DNA of 64,000 nucleotides from Bacteroidota bacterium (GCA_027482225.1 JAIXWD010000020.1:124001-188000), one strand, 5' to 3'; counted from the first letter of the stretch, positions 51,821-62,338 are shown. Numbers and translations: made by a program. Notes: a model not told the origin generated them from the sequence alone.

Positions 51821-52600
51821 ATGATTTATACCCGAAAAATATTATTGAGTTCTGCTGTTGCACTAGCATTGGGTACGAGTACAGTATATCTTCTAAGTAA
51901 TGGAAACGTTAAGGGCGTTGCTAATAATGTAAGCATAAGCTCTCCATCATATCCTACCTTTGGAATTGATTTGCCAAGCGAATACGATTTGCATGGTATA
52001 GATGTATCTCGTCACCAAAGAAATATTGATTGGGATGCAGTGAGTAAAATGAAGCATAAAGATGTTTCTATTCAATTTGCTTTTATAAAAGCAAGTGAAG
52101 GACGCACGGTTGTTGACGAATACTTTAAGTCAAATTGGAAAGAATGCAAAGAGGCTGGAATTTTGCGTGGAGCCTATCACTTCTATCGTCCACATTTAAC
52201 TGCTGATGAACAGGCTCGACTATTTTTTAGACAAGTTTCAAAATTAGAAAAGGGTGATTTAGCTCCTGTTTTAGATATTGAAATGTATGGGGGGGCAAGT
52301 CAATCCTTGTTAAAGAAGAATTTAAAACGTTGGTTGGTATTGGTTGAAAAACAATACGGTGTAACACCAATTATTTATACCAACTATGGTTTTTATAAAA
52401 CAATGTTAAAGGGTGCTGAGTTTAAAAAATATCCTCTTTGGATTGCTCATTACCGAACACCTGATTTAAAAGACAAATTTTCAGGATGGCATTTTTGGCA
52501 ACATAGCGACCGAGGTCGTGTTAATGGAATAAGGGGAGGTGTTGACTTTAATGTGTTTGATGGAGATATTGAGGATTTGAAAAAGTTAACTAAAAGTTAA
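51821..52600 (+). CDS. GH25 family lysozyme-like protein
   Basis: 259 residues. An N-terminal membrane segment or signal (KILLSSAVALALGTSTVYLL) precedes a GH25 TIM-like barrel: HGIDVSRHQRNIDWDAV (catalytic Asp), FAFIKASEGRTVVDEYF, GILRGAYHFYRP, APVLDIEMYGG (catalytic acid DIE), GVTPIIYTNYGFYK and FWQHSDRGRVNGIRGGVDFNVFDG. It hydrolyses muramic acid beta-1,4 bonds in peptidoglycan. It could be for cell-wall turnover or for attack on competitors; there is no secretion-system gene nearby. Confidence 0.92.
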   Translation: MIYTRKILLSSAVALALGTSTVYLLSNGNVKGVANNVSISSPSYPTFGIDLPSEYDLHGIDVSRHQRNIDWDAVSKMKHKDVSIQFAFIKASEGRTVVDEYFKSNWKECKEAGILRGAYHFYRPHLTADEQARLFFRQVSKLEKGDLAPVLDIEMYGGASQSLLKKNLKRWLVLVEKQYGVTPIIYTNYGFYKTMLKGAEFKKYPLWIAHYRTPDLKDKFSGWHFWQHSDRGRVNGIRGGVDFNVFDGDIEDLKKLTKS

Positions 52601-52622
52601 AATAGCATTATAGCATAATTTT

Positions 52623-52660
52623 AAAAGGCCGATCTATTTTAATAATAGTCGGCCTTTTTT
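52623..52660. terminator. Bidirectional rho-independent terminator
   Basis: AAAAGGCCGA and TCGGCCTTTT enclose a 16-nt AT-rich loop. It lies between the convergent GH25 gene and pdxA. Confidence 0.8.
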
Positions 52661-52669
52661 ATTAATCAA

Positions 52670-53737
52670 TTAAAAATCAATTCTGAATCGCTCTTTACGG
52701 TGTTGCGAAAATGGAAGGGAATGTTCACTTAATTTAAAGTTTTCATTTCTTGTCCTCACTAAGTCGATAGCTGCATAAAATGCATTTCTAAAACTGTTTT
52801 CATCTGCCTTGTTTTTACCTGCTATGTCGTAGGCTGTTCCATGGTCGGGGCTGGTGCGAATAAAACTTAAACCAGCAGTGAAATTAACCCCATTCTCAAA
52901 ACCTAAAAATTTAAATGGTATAAGACCTTGATCGTGGTACATAGCCAAAACAGCATCAAATTTTTGATATTGACGAGCACCAAAAAAACCATCGGATGGA
53001 TATGGTCCGTAAGCCAGTAATCCTGCTTCTTGTGCTTTGGCACATGCAACAGCAATAATATCTTTATCTTCATTGCCCAAAAGGCCATTATCCCCTGCAT
53101 GAGGGTTTAACCCCAATACCGCAATTTTTGGTTTGGTAATGCTAAAGTCTTTTTGTAGGCTTTTTTGCATCGTTTTAAGTTTACTTAAAATGCCATCAAC
53201 GCTAATCTTAGAAGCTACATCTTTTAAAGGTACATGGCCTGTAACTAAACCAACTTTTAAATCATCACATACTAACATCATCAAATAATTACTTGTTTGA
53301 TCTTGTTGAGCCAAATATTCTGTATGTCCTGTAAATGGTAATGCACCAGTATTTACATTATGCTTGTTTAATGGCGCGGTTACCAAAGCATGAATATTAC
53401 CGGCTTTTAGGTCTTTGGTTGCAGCTTCTAAGCTCTTTAAAGCATATTTCCCGCCTACCTCTGTTACTTCACCTGGTTTTATTTCTACCTCTTCATCCCA
53501 ACAAACTATAACATTAGCCTTTTTATGTACTACTTGATCAATACTTTTTATGATGTTAATATTAAAGTCTGGGTGGTTAATGGCCTTTTTCCAATAAGAA
53601 ATAATTTTTGGCGAACCATAAACAACTGGTGTGCAGTAATCTGAAATACGGTTGTCTAATAAAGTTTTTATCACTACCTCAGGACCAATGCCGTTAACAT
53701 CTCCTAGGGTTATGCCTATTAAAGGTAATTTACTCAT
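52670..53737 (-). CDS. pdxA: 4-hydroxythreonine-4-phosphate dehydrogenase
   Basis: 355 residues. LIGITLGDVNGIGPEVVIKT starts the NAD/metal fold; VTAPLNKHNVNTG, GHTEYLAQQ, LNPHAGDNGLLGNED and the metal-binding LAMYHDQGLIPFK are the family motifs, and FIRTSPDHGTAYDIAG closes it. It oxidises 4-phosphohydroxy-threonine in pyridoxal phosphate synthesis. It is 4 bp downstream of pepA and transcribed with it. Confidence 0.95.
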   Translation of the reverse strand: MSKLPLIGITLGDVNGIGPEVVIKTLLDNRISDYCTPVVYGSPKIISYWKKAINHPDFNINIIKSIDQVVHKKANVIVCWDEEVEIKPGEVTEVGGKYALKSLEAATKDLKAGNIHALVTAPLNKHNVNTGALPFTGHTEYLAQQDQTSNYLMMLVCDDLKVGLVTGHVPLKDVASKISVDGILSKLKTMQKSLQKDFSITKPKIAVLGLNPHAGDNGLLGNEDKDIIAVACAKAQEAGLLAYGPYPSDGFFGARQYQKFDAVLAMYHDQGLIPFKFLGFENGVNFTAGLSFIRTSPDHGTAYDIAGKNKADENSFRNAFYAAIDLVRTRNENFKLSEHSLPFSQHRKERFRIDF

Positions 53738-53741
53738 GTGT

Positions 53742-55178
53742 TTAGTTGCTTAACTCTTTTAAAAATTGGAACATTAATCTTACACCAACGCCTGTTCCAT
53801 TTTTAGGGCGGTAGCTACTTGCAGTGCTATTATATGCAGGTCCTGCAATATCAAAATGCATCCAAGGATAATCTATAAATTTTTCTAAGAATTTTCCTGC
53901 AGTTATAGCACCTGCAACTGGTCCACCAATATTTTTCATATCAGCAATATCACTCTTTAAGAGGTTGCCATAATCATCCCAAAATGGAAATTCAACCAAA
54001 CGCTCATGTACTTGATTGCCACATATCTTTAAATTAAGCTTTGTTGCTTCATCTGCAGTGCCCATACAAACAATACCATAGCTACCAATAGCCGCAGCAG
54101 CTGCACCTGTTAATGTTGCAAAATCCATAACTAACTCTGGTTTATACTTTTTGGCATAAGCCAAAGCATCTGCCAAAATCATTCTTCCTTCAGCATCAGC
54201 ATTAAGCATTTCTACTGTTTTTCCATCGTACATTTTTATTACGTCACCCGGTGCGTATGCATTTTCACCTGGTCGGTTATCTGTTGCAGGAACCAAGGCA
54301 ATAACATGTACTTTAAGTTGTGCTTTTGCAACTGCATACATGGTTGATGCAACTAAAGCACCACCTGCCATATCGCATTTCATGGTATCCATTCCAGCTG
54401 TTGGTTTTAAACTTAATCCTCCAGTATCATATACCACACCTTTACCTACTAAAACAATAGGTTTTTTGTTGATCGCTTTTTTAGGTTTGTATTCCATAAT
54501 GGTAAAGGTTGGAGGTGTTTGACTTCCTTTGTTTACCGCTAATAATCCACCCATTTTAAGGGCTTCAATTTGCTTTTTATTTAATACTTCAACTCTAAAA
54601 GAAGCGGCCTTTCCCATTTTTTTCATCTCTTCAGCAAAGCCAATTGCGTTTAAATGACTTTGTGGCTCATTTACTAAATTACGCGCTTTACAAACTGCCT
54701 CAACTAAAATTTCTAATTCTGTTACTGCAGTTTTTTTCATTTGGGTTGAAACAACAACAATATTTTTTAAGGTATTAAAATCTTGTTCGCTCTTGTATTT
54801 TATAAATTGATAATTACTCAATGCACAACCTTCGGCAATGGCTAATAGTAATTCTTCGTTTTCTACTAAAGATTGCAATTCAACATCGGCATATTTGTGT
54901 ATATTAATGGCTGTACAAACTTTGTTACCAATGCCACGCAGCATTTCTAGTTGTTCTGATTCGTCTTTGCCTTCTATTTCTTCTATAAGTTGTATATATG
55001 CTAATCGGGTTAGTTGATTTACCAATATCAAATGCTCTTTAGCTGCAATTTTTTTGTTGATGTAATCAATTTCTTTTTTATCAAACGATAACGATTTCCA
55101 ATCTGTTTTTTTGTTTGCTAAATAAAGTACCGACTTATTATTATTGTGTTTAGTTTTTAATTGAATTGTGGTGTTCAT
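53742..55178 (-). CDS. pepA: Leucyl aminopeptidase (M17)
   Basis: 478 residues from the ATG at 55178; the track uses a TTG 8 codons earlier. The C-terminal catalytic half has the two-metal site: VLVGKGVVYDTGGLSLKP, MDTMKCDMAGGALV and the signature NADAEGRMILADALAYA. GPAYNSTASSYRPKNGTGVGV closes the domain. It removes N-terminal residues from peptides in the cytoplasm. First gene of the pepA-pdxA operon. Confidence 0.95.
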   Translation of the reverse strand: MNTTIQLKTKHNNNKSVLYLANKKTDWKSLSFDKKEIDYINKKIAAKEHLILVNQLTRLAYIQLIEEIEGKDESEQLEMLRGIGNKVCTAINIHKYADVELQSLVENEELLLAIAEGCALSNYQFIKYKSEQDFNTLKNIVVVSTQMKKTAVTELEILVEAVCKARNLVNEPQSHLNAIGFAEEMKKMGKAASFRVEVLNKKQIEALKMGGLLAVNKGSQTPPTFTIMEYKPKKAINKKPIVLVGKGVVYDTGGLSLKPTAGMDTMKCDMAGGALVASTMYAVAKAQLKVHVIALVPATDNRPGENAYAPGDVIKMYDGKTVEMLNADAEGRMILADALAYAKKYKPELVMDFATLTGAAAAAIGSYGIVCMGTADEATKLNLKICGNQVHERLVEFPFWDDYGNLLKSDIADMKNIGGPVAGAITAGKFLEKFIDYPWMHFDIAGPAYNSTASSYRPKNGTGVGVRLMFQFLKELSN

Positions 55179-55199
55179 ATTGTATGTTACTATGTGCAG

Positions 55200-55227
55200 C
55201 AAATCTATAAAAAAAACTCACATGCAA
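55200..55227 (-). promoter_or_regulatory. Promoter for pepA-pdxA
   Basis: On the minus strand TTG (55227-55225), 17 bp, then TAGATTTG (55207-55200); the ATG lies 21 bp downstream. It supports the ATG start over the TTG at 55202, which overlaps the box. Confidence 0.55.
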
Positions 55228-55268
55228 ATAAGGAAGGATAAATGCATAAAATTTGTTCTATTTGCAAT

Positions 55269-56063
55269 ATGAGGCATGAACAGGTTAGAGCAAAAAAATA
55301 TTTAGGGCAACATTTCTTAAATGACGAGCAAATTGCATCCGATATTGTAAATGGATTAATGAGTAAGTGTGATGTAAAGCAAGTACTTGAAATTGGCCCT
55401 GGAATGGGGGTGCTCACTAAATATTTGCTCCAAAAGCCTATTACCCTCTATGCCATAGATATAGATTCGGAATCTATTGATTACCTCAAGAAGCATTATG
55501 TTGATTTGGCTCCTAGACTAATTGAAGGAGATTTTCTACAAATTAAGCCAAGTGATTTATTTAAGGATGAGTTTGCACTAATTGGAAATTTCCCTTATAA
55601 TATATCAACTCAAATAGTTTTCAAAGTGTTGGAATACCGAGAGCAAATTCCGATTATGACAGGAATGTTTCAAAAAGAAGTTGCCGAAAGAATTTGCTCT
55701 AATCCAGGAGGTAAAGAGTATGGTATTTTAAGTGTTTTAGCTCAGACCTATTATGATTTAGAATACTTATTTACGGTTCCTGAACATGTTTTTATACCGC
55801 CCCCAAAGGTTAAGTCGGGAGTGATGCGCATGTTACGTAAAGCCGAGGTACCTGATATTGATGAAAAGATGCTGTTTAAGGTTGTGAAAGCGGCTTTTAA
55901 CCAAAGAAGAAAAAAATTACGTAATGCAATTTCGCAATTTGGTGTTGATGACACTATTTTGCAACAAAATGGTTTTGCTGATAAAAGAGCAGAACAATTA
56001 TCAGTAAACAATTTTATAGCATTAACCAACTTAGTTATTAAGTATGGAAACAACAATAATTGA
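55269..56063 (+). CDS. rsmA: 16S rRNA dimethyladenosine transferase
   Basis: 264 residues from the Met at 55269; the track starts 9 codons earlier at MHKICSICN, which has no counterpart in the family. RAKKYLGQHFLNDEQIASDI is the KsgA start; the SAM site is VLEIGPGMGVLTKYLL and the catalytic motif IGNFPYNISTQIVF. NQRRKKLRNAISQFG is the C-terminal RNA-binding helix. It dimethylates two adenosines in helix 45 of 16S rRNA. Its end overlaps the mgtE start by 20 bp. Confidence 0.95.
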   Translation: MRHEQVRAKKYLGQHFLNDEQIASDIVNGLMSKCDVKQVLEIGPGMGVLTKYLLQKPITLYAIDIDSESIDYLKKHYVDLAPRLIEGDFLQIKPSDLFKDEFALIGNFPYNISTQIVFKVLEYREQIPIMTGMFQKEVAERICSNPGGKEYGILSVLAQTYYDLEYLFTVPEHVFIPPPKVKSGVMRMLRKAEVPDIDEKMLFKVVKAAFNQRRKKLRNAISQFGVDDTILQQNGFADKRAEQLSVNNFIALTNLVIKYGNNNN

Positions 56064-57405
56064 TAACGGATTTATAAAGCAGATTAAGCAAATAATTGCG
56101 AATGATTTGTTAGATGAGTTGCAACAACAACTTCAACACATCTATGCTCAGGACGTTGCGGATTTGTTAGACAAGCTTGATACAAGTGAGTCGAGACAAG
56201 TTATGTTGTGTATTGATTCTGATAAGGCAGTAAAAGTTTTGGTTGAAATGGAAGATGATATTCGAGCACGTTTTTTAGCTACCTATCAACCCAAAGAAAT
56301 TGCCGATAAGTTTGTACAGTTCATGGATAGTGATGATGCTGCCTATGTGCTTAATCATTTGGCTGTAAAAGAAAAAGAAGAGGTAATATCTTTCCTGATA
56401 GATATAGAGTTTGCATCAAGTTTACTTTCATTAATGAGTTACGAGGAATACACTGCTGGAAGTTTAATGGCGGTGGAGTTGGTTAAGGCTAATGATAATT
56501 GGACAGTAAGACAATGTATTGACGAAATTAGGCGACAAGCTGAAGATGTTGATTCTATTTACGTTGTTTATGTAACTGATAAGTTTGAGCGTTTGGTTGG
56601 ATTAATCACACTTAAAAACCTCATACTTTCTCTTCCTGATTCCAAGTTACAAGAAGTTTCAAACAAAGAAGTTATTTCAGTTTCAACATCAACAGATAGT
56701 GAAGCGATTGCAAATTTATTTGAAAAGTACGACTTGGTTGTGCTTCCCGTTGTTAATGCTTTAGGCCAATTGGTTGGTAAAATTACAGTTGATGATGTGG
56801 TGGAAGTGATTAAAGAAGAAGCTAACGAGGATTATCAGTTAATGTCGGGTATTACCGAAAATGTTGATGCAACAGATAAGGTATGGATATTATCAAGAGC
56901 GCGTTTACCTTGGCTATTAATAGGTTTATTGGGTGGTATAGGTTCATCTCGATTCATAGAATTATATGAAGACACGTTGAAAATTCATCCCGAAATGGCC
57001 TTCTTTATGCCGCTTATCGCGGCTATGGGAGGTAATGTAGGGGTGCAGTCTTCGGCAATAGTAGTTCAAGGTTTGGCCAATGATACTTTGGGTACACAAA
57101 ATATTGTATCTAAAATTTTAAAAGAACTACGAGTAGCGTTGTTAAACGGACTAATATGTTCTATACTTTTGTTTGCATATAATGCGGCTTTTGCAAATTC
57201 ATTTGATTTAAGCATAACAGTAAGTGTGGCTTTGTTTAGTGTAATTATTTTTGCTTCAGTTCTGGGAACGTTTATACCAATGATGTTGCATAAAATGAAA
57301 ATAGATCCAGCAATTGCAACTGGGCCTTTTATTACAACAACTAATGATTTATTAGGCCTAGCCATTTACTTTACAATAGGTAGATTAATGTATACTTCAT
57401 TGTAA
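56044..57405 (+). CDS. mgtE: Magnesium transporter MgtE
   Basis: 453 residues: the N-terminal MgtE domain (about 15-115, RARFLATYQPKEIADKFVQFM), two CBS domains (about 130-255, DSIYVVYVTDKFERLVGLIT and VLPVVNALGQLVGKITVDDV), then five spans with RARLPWLLIGLLGGIGSSRF, AAMGGNVGVQSSAIVVQGLA and the pore stretch DPAIATGPFITTTNDLLGL. The CBS-acid-loop region senses cytoplasmic Mg2+ and closes the channel. It overlaps rsmA by 20 bp. Confidence 0.95.
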   Translation: METTIIDNGFIKQIKQIIANDLLDELQQQLQHIYAQDVADLLDKLDTSESRQVMLCIDSDKAVKVLVEMEDDIRARFLATYQPKEIADKFVQFMDSDDAAYVLNHLAVKEKEEVISFLIDIEFASSLLSLMSYEEYTAGSLMAVELVKANDNWTVRQCIDEIRRQAEDVDSIYVVYVTDKFERLVGLITLKNLILSLPDSKLQEVSNKEVISVSTSTDSEAIANLFEKYDLVVLPVVNALGQLVGKITVDDVVEVIKEEANEDYQLMSGITENVDATDKVWILSRARLPWLLIGLLGGIGSSRFIELYEDTLKIHPEMAFFMPLIAAMGGNVGVQSSAIVVQGLANDTLGTQNIVSKILKELRVALLNGLICSILLFAYNAAFANSFDLSITVSVALFSVIIFASVLGTFIPMMLHKMKIDPAIATGPFITTTNDLLGLAIYFTIGRLMYTSL

Positions 57406-57460
57406 TTTTATACTTCGTGCAACCATTCATTAAAAAATAATAACTAATAAATTATTAAGT

Positions 57461-58417
57461 ATGGCAAAAAACAAATTGATTTTAATAATTGATGACGTTC
57501 ATGAAATACTTATAGAAGGGTTAATCCAATTTGGTTATGAAGTTAATTACATGCCAACGGCCACCCGGAGCGATCTTTTACATCATATCTCAAAAGCAAC
57601 TGGTTTAATTGTTAGAACTAAAACTCCAATAAATGCTGAAGTAATACAAGCTGCTCCCAAATTGAAATTTATTGCTCGAGCAGGCGCGGGTATTGATAAT
57701 ATTGATGAGAAAATTGCACATGCCCAAAATATTAAAGTGTTTAATGCAGGTGAGGCAAATGCCGATGCAGTTGGTGAACATACTTTGGGCATGATGCTAA
57801 GTTTGTTTGCTAAAATTAATAAATCGGATAAAGAAGTTAGGGTTGGTATTTGGAATAGAGAAGATAACAGAGGTGAAGAGTTAAGTGGTAAAACAGTTGC
57901 AATTATTGGTTTTGGTAACACAGGAAAAGCAGTAGCTCAAAAATTAAGTGGATTTAATGTAAAGGTGTTAACCTATGATAAATATCTTAGCAACTATTCA
58001 AATAAATATGCAACAGAAACTGAGATGGAAGAGATTTATTTGAAAGCTGATGTATTAACACTACATGTGCCATTAAACAATGATACGAATGGATTTATTG
58101 ATGCTGAATATTTACAAAAATTTGCAAAACCAATTTGGTTATTCAACATGTGCAGAGGAGAAGTTGTAGTAATGAAAGATATAGTAACAGCGATTGAAAA
58201 TGGAAAAATCAAAGGCGCAGGATTTGATGTTTTAGAAAATGAAAGATTAAATAACTTGAGCGAATCAGATAAAATATGGTTTAACTACATTGCTAAAAGT
58301 GAAAAAACAATTCTTTCACCGCATGTTGCAGGTTGGACAAAAGAGTCATATTTTAAGATTTCTACCGTGTTATTAAAAAAAATATTAGATGTAAATTTAA
58401 ACGAATCAGTAAGTTAG
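57461..58417 (+). CDS. D-isomer-specific 2-hydroxyacid dehydrogenase family protein
   Basis: 318 residues. The NAD site is VAIIGFGNTGKAVAQKLSG and the substrate-binding Arg region is GLIVRTKTPINAEVIQA and LKFIARAGAGIDNIDEK. The catalytic Arg/Glu/His would be in LFNMCRGEVVVM, GAGFDVLENE and LSPHVAGWTKES. The pattern resembles phosphoglycerate dehydrogenase-like members, but SerA is longer and usually has an ACT domain, absent here. The substrate is not assigned. It stands alone, with 55 bp to mgtE. Confidence 0.85.
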   Translation: MAKNKLILIIDDVHEILIEGLIQFGYEVNYMPTATRSDLLHHISKATGLIVRTKTPINAEVIQAAPKLKFIARAGAGIDNIDEKIAHAQNIKVFNAGEANADAVGEHTLGMMLSLFAKINKSDKEVRVGIWNREDNRGEELSGKTVAIIGFGNTGKAVAQKLSGFNVKVLTYDKYLSNYSNKYATETEMEEIYLKADVLTLHVPLNNDTNGFIDAEYLQKFAKPIWLFNMCRGEVVVMKDIVTAIENGKIKGAGFDVLENERLNNLSESDKIWFNYIAKSEKTILSPHVAGWTKESYFKISTVLLKKILDVNLNESVS

Positions 58418-58513
58418 CTAGATATGTTAATGTAATGTTTTGATAAATTAAACCAAATTCCTTTAATTTACCAACTTGTAAGAATTACACTCAAACCGAA
58501 TAATTATTAATTA

Positions 58514-61500
58514 ATGAAAAAGGTATACAGTTTTTTAGTTGCGCTAATGGCTATTTGTATGGTAGCTAACGCGCAGTCGCAACTGGGCGAACTTCGTGGT
58601 AAAATCATCGACAGCAAAACAAAAAAGCCTGTTGATTATGCTAGTATCCAGCTAAAGTTGAATGGCATTATCAAGGCTCAAGTGAAATCTGATGATGATG
58701 GTGATTTTATCATCAAACCACTACAACCTGGTGATTATACTTTGGAAGTATCTTCAATTGGATACCAAGGTCAATCTATTAGCGGTATTAGTGTAATAAG
58801 TGATCAGGCTACATATCAAAATGTTTCCTTAGTTCCATCTGGAGGTAAAGAGTTGGAAACTGTTGTGATAAAAAGTAAAAAAGTACTTGTTGACCGTGAA
58901 GGAAAAGGTGGGGGTACCAAAACCGCAGAAGAAATTATGCGCTTACCTCAACGAAATGCAAACATGGTAGCAAATACATTTGCGGGTGTTGATGCCAGAG
59001 CTGGTGCAGCCCCAACAATAAGAGGAGCTCGTGCTGATGGTACTGCTTACTATATTGATGGTGTTCGAGTTGCTTCAGGAAGTATAACGATACCTCAAAA
59101 TGCTATTGATCAAATACAAGTGATCACCAGTGGTACTCCTGCTCTATATGGCGACTTTACTGGTGGTGCTATTGCCATTAATACAAAAGCTCCTTCAAGA
59201 ATTTGGATGCGCTCATTTGAATATATCACCGCTTCTCCTTTTTACGGCTGGGCAGGAGATAATTCCAATTACAATGAATTTCAGGGTTTTATTTCAGGCC
59301 CATTACTAATAGCTAACAAAGGTAAAGCAGATAAAGAGCGCGTTCTTTTAGGCTTTTCACTTGCAGGTAGCGGTGTTTATCAGTTAGATGGTAGATTGCC
59401 TGCTGTTGATATTTTTAGAGCTAATGACGCTGCCCAAGCTAGGATAGAAGCAAATCCACTAACAAGAACCGCAACTGGTGGTTTTGTTCCATCGGGTGAG
59501 TTTTTAACCAAAGGCGATTTAGTAAAAGTTGACCAACGTCAAAATGTTGCTAATTACAGCATTAACTTACAAGGTAATTTTTCATATCAACCAACCAACA
59601 ACATATCTATTCGTCTTGGTTATCAAGGTAACTTTTTTAGAGGTAGAGGATTTAGTTACGCAAATTCTTTGTTAAATTACGATAACAATCAACTATCTCA
59701 AGATTTTACTGGTCGTGTTATAGGACAGTTTACTCAAACATTTAATAAAACCGGTGATGAAGCTAAAAAACAACAAACTATTTCAGGCTTTTATTACACA
59801 GCGCGTTTCTCTTATGAGAGACGTTTCATAGAATCTATGAATGCCGATTATGGAGATGATTTATTTAGCTATGGTTATGTAGGAAAGTTCAAAACATATT
59901 CTCAAGATTTTTATGGATTAGTAACAAAAGAGTTTGAACAAGCACCAGATTCATTTAATTATGTAGATAAAAACGGTCAGCAAAAAACGTTATATACCTC
60001 TGCTTACCGCAGAAATTTTGGTACATTTGATACTGCCTACACATTTGAGCCTGTTGGAAACAATATTCGTTCAAACTACACCCGCTCCATTTATGATTAT
60101 TATGCTTCGCAAGGAGATAATGTAACTAGTTTAAGTCAATTACGTGGTTTAGGAGGTTTAACAAATGGTGATAATCCACTTGGCATATACTCAAACATGT
60201 GGACTAGCCCCGGAACTGTGCAAGGTGGTTATAGTAAATCGATGAATGAGGCTTACATTTTGTTTGTAATGAGTGAAGCATCAATAGCCCCTAAAAAGAA
60301 CCCCAAAGCGAAACACGATTTACAATTTGGTTTTACATACGAACAACAATTTAGACGTGGCTATGGTGTTGGTGCAACAGGTTTATGGACTTTGATGCGT
60401 CAGTATTCCAACGCTCAATTCGTAAGCTTAGATTCTAATAATTACTCATTAAAATTTGATCAATATGGTAACTTCCAAGATACTGTTACTTTCGCAAACA
60501 AGATTGATCCTAACCAACAAACTAATTTTGACAGAAACTTACGTAATAAGCTAATTGCAGATGGAGAGTTAGATGTCTACGGTAATCCTATCAGTGCTCA
60601 AACTCGCATTGATGTGAACTCATACGCTCCTAATAAATTTTCATTAGATATGTTTTCTGCTGATGAATTATTAAATAATGGTAATTCATTGGTTTCTTAT
60701 AATGGTTACGACTATTTAGGTAACCGTGTTAATGGTAAAAAAAGTGTTAACGATTTCCTAAATGATCCTACTAACCGCGCTTTAGGCGCTTACCAGCCAG
60801 TATACATGGCGGCTTGGTTGCAAGATAAATTTGCATTTAAAGATTTGATTGTTCGTGCAGGTGTGCGTTTTGATCGTTTTGATGCAAATCAAGTTGTTCT
60901 TAAAGATCCATACTCTTTAGTACCAATTTACAGTGTTGGTGAAGTAAGAGGAGGTAATTTAAAAGGTTTAGGGTCATTAATTCCAAGTAATATTGGTGAT
61001 GATTATAAAGTATATGTTGATACTAGAACACCAAACGCAGCAAATAAAGTAAATATTACTGGTTACCGTAATGGTAACGATTGGTACGACAAAGATGGAA
61101 ATCCAGTAACTGATCCATCTGCATTATGGCGTGATGCACAGCGTGAAAATAGTGATGTAGAAAATGGAAATATACCATTCTTAGTTACTGATGCTGAAAA
61201 CAATGGTATAGCCAAACCAACATCTGCCTCTTTCCGTGATTACAAACCAGATATCAAGATTTCACCACGTATTTGGTTCTCATTCCCAATTTCAACAACT
61301 TCTCAGTTCTTCGGTACATATGATGTATTGGTACAACGTCCTACAGAAAGTAATATAGCTCAAATAGATGATTATTTCTACTTGAACAACCGTAGAACTG
61401 GTGTAATTGCCAATCCTGATTTACGTATGACACAAGTAACTGATTACGAAATGGGTTTCCGTCAACAAATTGGGGATAATTCAGCTTTAGGTATCGTTGC

Positions 61501-62320
61501 ATCTTATCGTGAATACAGAAATTTGATTCAGTTATATCGTTTTATAGAGGCGTATCCTTTCCCATATACCTCATTCAGTAATTTAGATTTTTCTACAGTA
61601 AAATCTTTCCGTTTAGAATATGAATTAAGAGACCTTGGTAACATTAATATTTCTGCTAACTACATGTTACAGTTTGCTGATGGAACTGGTTCAAACTCTC
61701 AATCAAGTAGTGCTCTAGTTCAAGTTGGTTTACCTACATTACGTAATATATTCCCTCTTGATTACGATACCCGTCATACATTAAAAGGTACATTCGATTA
61801 CCATTACCGTGCTGGAAAAGATTACGATGGTCCTATTGTAGCTGGTAAGAAAATTTTAGAAAATGCTGGTATTAACTTTATTTTCAACTATACATCAGGT
61901 CGTCCATTCACACAAACTTTAATTGCAGTACCAGAGGTTCAAAGTGGTGTAGTAGCTCGTTCTCAAGTTAAAGGTACGATTAATGGCGCTAATTTACCTC
62001 CACAGTTTTTTATTGATATGAATATTGATAAAAACTTTACTTTCAAGAAAGAATCGTTATCAGGAAAAACTACTATGTATCGCTTACGCGTTTTCTTGTG
62101 GATGCAAAATGTATTTAATGCAGCTAATGTTTTAGGTGTTTATCAGTATACTGGTTCGGCCTATGACGATGGTTACTTAGCTTCGCCACAATCTATAGAA
62201 CAAAAACGTGTTGCAACCAATACACAGTCTTTTGTTGACCTATACAATACAAGAGTTGTAAACCCTGGTTTATTTGCTCTACCAAGATTAACTCGTTTAG
62301 GTGTTTCATTATACTTCTAA
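58514..62320 (+). CDS. TonB-dependent receptor with carboxypeptidase-regulatory-like domain
   Basis: 1,268 residues. A signal peptide (SFLVALMAICMVANAQ) is followed by a carboxypeptidase-D-regulatory-like domain (27-105, GELRGKIIDSKTKKPVDYAS) and a plug domain (about 110-235; NANMVANTFAGVDARAGAAP, RGARADGTAYYIDGV, GTPALYGDFTGGAIAINTKA). The barrel runs to the end, GLFALPRLTRLGVSLYF. Such receptors import large ligands with TonB/ExbBD energy. The substrate cannot be told. The next gene is 19 bp downstream and encodes a secreted protein, an arrangement like receptor/surface-protein pairs, though SusD-type features were not seen. Confidence 0.9.
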   Translation: MKKVYSFLVALMAICMVANAQSQLGELRGKIIDSKTKKPVDYASIQLKLNGIIKAQVKSDDDGDFIIKPLQPGDYTLEVSSIGYQGQSISGISVISDQATYQNVSLVPSGGKELETVVIKSKKVLVDREGKGGGTKTAEEIMRLPQRNANMVANTFAGVDARAGAAPTIRGARADGTAYYIDGVRVASGSITIPQNAIDQIQVITSGTPALYGDFTGGAIAINTKAPSRIWMRSFEYITASPFYGWAGDNSNYNEFQGFISGPLLIANKGKADKERVLLGFSLAGSGVYQLDGRLPAVDIFRANDAAQARIEANPLTRTATGGFVPSGEFLTKGDLVKVDQRQNVANYSINLQGNFSYQPTNNISIRLGYQGNFFRGRGFSYANSLLNYDNNQLSQDFTGRVIGQFTQTFNKTGDEAKKQQTISGFYYTARFSYERRFIESMNADYGDDLFSYGYVGKFKTYSQDFYGLVTKEFEQAPDSFNYVDKNGQQKTLYTSAYRRNFGTFDTAYTFEPVGNNIRSNYTRSIYDYYASQGDNVTSLSQLRGLGGLTNGDNPLGIYSNMWTSPGTVQGGYSKSMNEAYILFVMSEASIAPKKNPKAKHDLQFGFTYEQQFRRGYGVGATGLWTLMRQYSNAQFVSLDSNNYSLKFDQYGNFQDTVTFANKIDPNQQTNFDRNLRNKLIADGELDVYGNPISAQTRIDVNSYAPNKFSLDMFSADELLNNGNSLVSYNGYDYLGNRVNGKKSVNDFLNDPTNRALGAYQPVYMAAWLQDKFAFKDLIVRAGVRFDRFDANQVVLKDPYSLVPIYSVGEVRGGNLKGLGSLIPSNIGDDYKVYVDTRTPNAANKVNITGYRNGNDWYDKDGNPVTDPSALWRDAQRENSDVENGNIPFLVTDAENNGIAKPTSASFRDYKPDIKISPRIWFSFPISTTSQFFGTYDVLVQRPTESNIAQIDDYFYLNNRRTGVIANPDLRMTQVTDYEMGFRQQIGDNSALGIVASYREYRNLIQLYRFIEAYPFPYTSFSNLDFSTVKSFRLEYELRDLGNINISANYMLQFADGTGSNSQSSSALVQVGLPTLRNIFPLDYDTRHTLKGTFDYHYRAGKDYDGPIVAGKKILENAGINFIFNYTSGRPFTQTLIAVPEVQSGVVARSQVKGTINGANLPPQFFIDMNIDKNFTFKKESLSGKTTMYRLRVFLWMQNVFNAANVLGVYQYTGSAYDDGYLASPQSIEQKRVATNTQSFVDLYNTRVVNPGLFALPRLTRLGVSLYF

Positions 62321-62338
62321 AAAAAATAAAACATAGAT